DNA of 64,000 bases, from positions 372,001-436,000 of the forward strand of contig JAKLNG010000002.1 of assembly GCA_022814565.1 (NCBI GenBank), given 5' to 3'. Both the position numbers and the translations under genes were made by a program. The notes below the pieces were generated by a model, which made no database searches, was not told where the DNA came from, and saw only the letters and a program-made list of their open reading frames with translations. This DNA comes from Phaeophleospora eucalypticola (Eukaryota; Ascomycota; Dothideomycetes; Mycosphaerellales; Mycosphaerellaceae). Of this stretch, positions 61,553 to 64,000 are shown one piece after another (within the stretch, counting starts at the first letter, position 1; every line of letters begins with the position of its first letter).

Positions 61553-63500
61553 ATGGCCGACGCCGACGACCACGAGAATCGCTTCGCCAACGATCCATAC
61601 ACCTGGGAAGGCCTCACAGGATGGAAGAGTTACCGCACATTACGGCCCTTTCGAGGCATGTACTGGGACGTGAGGCGCAGACTGCCCTACTACTGGAGCG
61701 ACATCGTCGACGGCTTCAACTACCGCACCTGCGCCGGCACCGTTCGCATCTTCTTCGTGAACCTATTACCCGCTTTGGCTTTCGAATTGGACATGATGCG
61801 GAGGACGGGAGACTACTTTGGCATCAATGAAGCGCTGTTCTCTTCTGCCCTCGCCGCCTTCGTCTTCAGCCTGTTCTCGTGCCAGCCCTTGACGGTCGTC
61901 GGTATCACTGGTCTGATTTCGCTGTTCAACTATACCATCTACGATATTGGCGCCGATCAGGGCATTCGAGATCTGTACCCGCAGTTCATTGCCTGGGTGT
62001 CGATATGGGCCGCAATCACGCATTGGATGGCTTCCATCTTCAATTGGTGCGACTACATGCGATATATCACTGACTTTTCGAGCAACTCGTTCGGCACATA
62101 TGTCTCTATCATTTACATGAGTATGACTTCCTTCACCCATCATTGACACGGATTGATACAGACTAACACATATCACAGTCAAGGGAGTCGAAGAGCTGGT
62201 GGCAAATTTCTCAGAATCTAACCCCGCGGCTGGATACTTGGGCATCGTCATTGCACTATCGTTCTGGGCAACAGTCTATGGACTTGAGAAGATGGGTGAC
62301 ACTATCCTGCTGCGGCCATTCGTTCGCAAACTACTAGCCGACTACGCATACCCAATCGCCACCATCTTCTGGACTGGCTTCTCGCACATCCCAGGCCGAA
62401 TCAAGGACGCCGACCTCCCCAGAATCCCACACACACGAGCCTTCTACCCAAGCACAGATCGTGGCTGGCTCGTCGACTTCTGGAACTTGCCCGTTAAATG
62501 GGTCTTCGTCGCGCTGCCAATCGGGATCCTCCTGACGCTGCTCTTCTACTACGATCACAACGTCAGCTCCCTAACCGCACAAGCAAAGCAATTTCCCCTC
62601 AAAAAACCCGCCGGCTTCCACTGGGATTTCTTCCTTCTCGGCTGCACCTCCTTCATCGCCGGCATCATTGGCCTCCCACTCCCCAACGGCCTGGTTCCCC
62701 AGGCACCAGTCCACACAGACGCCCTCGTCGAATACCGCGACGTGCTCACCAAAACCAAAGAAAAATCCGACGACGACAACGGCGATTCGTCCGACTGGGT
62801 CGGCCACAACTACAAAAAAATCGAAGCCGTCCAAGTCCGCGAGCAGCGCGTCTCCCACTTCGTCATGATGCTCGGCCTCGTCGGCTGCATGACTGGCCCT
62901 TTACTCGTCGTCCTGCACACGATGCCGCGCGCCCTCTTCGCCGGCGTCTTCTTCGTCGTCGGCTGGAGCGGCATTCCCGGCTTCAACATCACGCAGAACC
63001 TGCTGTACTGCATGAGCGAAAAGCGCTTCACAGACCCCGGCGACGCGCGGAACACGCTCAAGAAATCCCGCATCTTGTACTTCACGTTCTGGCAAGTCCT
63101 CGGCGTCGCCATCAGCGTCGCGATCTCCCAGACCATCGCGGCAATTGGGTTCCCCGTCGTCATCGTCTCCCTCATCCCGCTGCGCTGGGTCTTGCTACCG
63201 CGGATTTTCACCGAACACGAGCTCCTCGTTCTCGATGCACCGACCGCGGACTCGGATGTCGTGCTCTGCTCCATGGGCGGCCAGCCGGAGCGGCCGGAAG
63301 TCGTGATGGCGCGCAAACGGAACGGGGAGAGGAACGCAGGTGGTGAGGAAGGCGCTGCGTATAGTAGTGGCAGTAGTGAGAATTCCGGCAACGGGATGCG
63401 CGAGCGGAAGAAGGATGCGGAGCAGGTGGCGGAGGAGGAGAGGGAGAAGAAGCGCGAAGAGCAGGGCTTCAAGACGACGCTAAATACGGGGCATAATTAA
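61553..63500 (+). CDS. BOR1: Bor1-type SLC4 borate/bicarbonate transporter family protein
   Basis: The two-exon model (61553-62120 and 62179-63500) encodes 629 residues. The start of the family is clear: RPFRGMYWDVRRRLPYYWSD, then CAGTVRIFFVNLLPALAFELDM and FSCQPLTVVGITGLISLFN, the substrate-site helices of SLC4/Bor proteins. Later come FHWDFFLLGCTSFIAGIIGLPLPNGLVPQAP (core helix 10 region, split here across adjacent segments) and EQRVSHFVMMLGLVGC. About 12-14 hydrophobic helices are present. The C terminus (about 565-629) is Gly/Ser- then Glu/Lys-rich and longer than in yeast Bor1. Yeast Bor1 exports borate at the plasma membrane and also affects vacuolar sorting. The intron falls in the YVSIIYM/IKGVEEL region. 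Confidence 0.95.
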
Positions 63501-63509
63501 GTTTTGCGT

Positions 63510-63544
63510 GTTGCTGTTTGTTGTTGCTTGTTGCTGTTGCTGTT
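63510..63544 (+). repeat. TTG/CTG-type microsatellite in the BOR1 3' region
   Basis: Interrupted TTG, CTG and TTGT units occur just downstream of the BOR1 stop codon. It probably lies in the 3' untranslated region. Confidence 0.6.
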
Positions 63545-63740
63545 AGAGCGATACAGGAGAGAGATATCACGAAGAGGAAGACGAAGGAAAGACGGAGGTG
63601 TGGTTTGCAGCGCTGCTTTGGCTGCAGCAAAGACTGTTGATACCTGCATAGTAGCACTGGAGTCCGTGCTAGAATAAGAGTGGAAGCGATGGTCGGAAAG
63701 AATGAGTATGGAGATTTCAAGACGCTGCAATTTCTTCTAT

Positions 63741-64000
63741 CTACGACTTCAAGTCCAAAGTCTTGCCCTTCTTCGCAAGGGCGCGCAGGTGAGGCGGGAG
63801 AGCCTGGAGCTCACTCTCGCTCATCTGGCACTGCTGTGCCTCTGCCTCCGCCACCGGCTCGGCCTCCGTGACAGGCGCCTGAGAGGAGACCTTCCGGAGC
63901 TTGAAGGTCTCCTTGAACTCGGGCGCCTGCCTCGGAGACGCGGCCGCCTTCTCCTGCAGCGCGGCGAGCTTCTTCTTCACCTCCTCGTAGCCCTCGGAGG
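63741..64000 (-). CDS. C-terminal end of an unidentified protein (cut by window edge)
   Basis: The frame is open from the window edge at 64000 to the stop at 63741, giving about 86 C-terminal residues. No start codon of the frame is needed inside the window; the GTG at 63980 is internal. The segment is Glu/Lys/Ala-rich: a helix EEVKKKLAALQEKAAA, a linker FKETFKLRKV, an Ala/Glu-rich stretch, and the end SESELQALPPHLRALAKKGK. It looks helical and charged. I do not recognise a family. Confidence 0.55.
   Translation of the reverse strand, partial: SEGYEEVKKKLAALQEKAAASPRQAPEFKETFKLRKVSSQAPVTEAEPVAEAEAQQCQMSESELQALPPHLRALAKKGKTLDLKS

Overview
This is a eukaryotic, filamentous-fungal window. The genes are monocistronic and sit on both strands. 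Many are interrupted by 45-70 nt GT-AG introns, and the gene set is typical of Pezizomycotina: Cch1 calcium channel, Pil1 and Slm1, Zn(II)2Cys6 regulators, GH3 beta-glucosidase, cytochrome P450 and Bor1. Gene content and short introns suggest a Dothideomycete-like ascomycete; that placement is an inference and was not tested. There are no rRNA genes, no convincing tRNA, no CRISPR array, no recognisable transposon and no viral sequence.

Layout. 0-0.6 kb (-): truncated Dcg1-like hydantoin/Asp-Glu racemase. 1.4-8.1 kb (+): CCH1, a 2215-residue voltage-gated calcium channel in one exon. 9.9-10.3 kb (+): small basic protein of unknown function. 10.8-12.0 kb (-): mitochondrial carrier of the S-adenosylmethionine type. 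13.6-28.5 kb is an accessory, largely secreted or metabolic stretch: P450 (+), GH3 beta-glucosidase (-), membrane-anchored arylsulfotransferase-family protein (+), CALB-like lipase (-) and microsomal-type epoxide hydrolase (+), separated by unusually long gene-poor spacers. 28.8-32.5 kb (-): Mdm1/SNX-type PXA-RGS-PX protein. 32.9-35.0 kb (-): Zn2Cys6 regulator with a 15-nt micro-exon inside its zinc cluster.

35.8-45.8 kb is a compact housekeeping block: TIM54 (-), PIG-U/Cdc91 (-), NOP7/pescadillo (+), a NatD histone acetyltransferase with a long coiled-coil extension (-), an LYR-type mitochondrial protein (+) and the eisosome protein Pil1 (-). 46.9-49.3 kb (-): large low-complexity, probably nuclear protein. 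50.4-51.4 kb (+): SWP1 of the oligosaccharyltransferase. 52.6-54.2 kb (+): Slm1-like BAR-PH protein. 54.8-56.5 kb (+): protein with an atypical zinc-finger-like N terminus. 57.5-59.8 kb (-): second Zn2Cys6 regulator. 61.6-63.5 kb (+): Bor1-type SLC4 transporter. The right edge (-) holds the C-terminal end of an unidentified protein.

There is no operon logic, but some functional threads recur. Pil1 and Slm1 are both plasma-membrane BAR-domain proteins of the eisosome/TORC2 axis. PIG-U and SWP1 act in ER glycolipid and glycoprotein assembly. TIM54, the LYR protein and the SAM carrier are mitochondrial. Several spliced models were rebuilt by hand from GT-AG sites; each keeps frame across all junctions and its total length is divisible by three, but none is backed by transcripts. 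I do not see an obviously new multi-gene system. The most distinctive features are the frame-preserving zinc-cluster micro-exon (34719-34733), the NatD/coiled-coil fusion (41593-43242) and the atypical zinc-finger protein (54762-56525).
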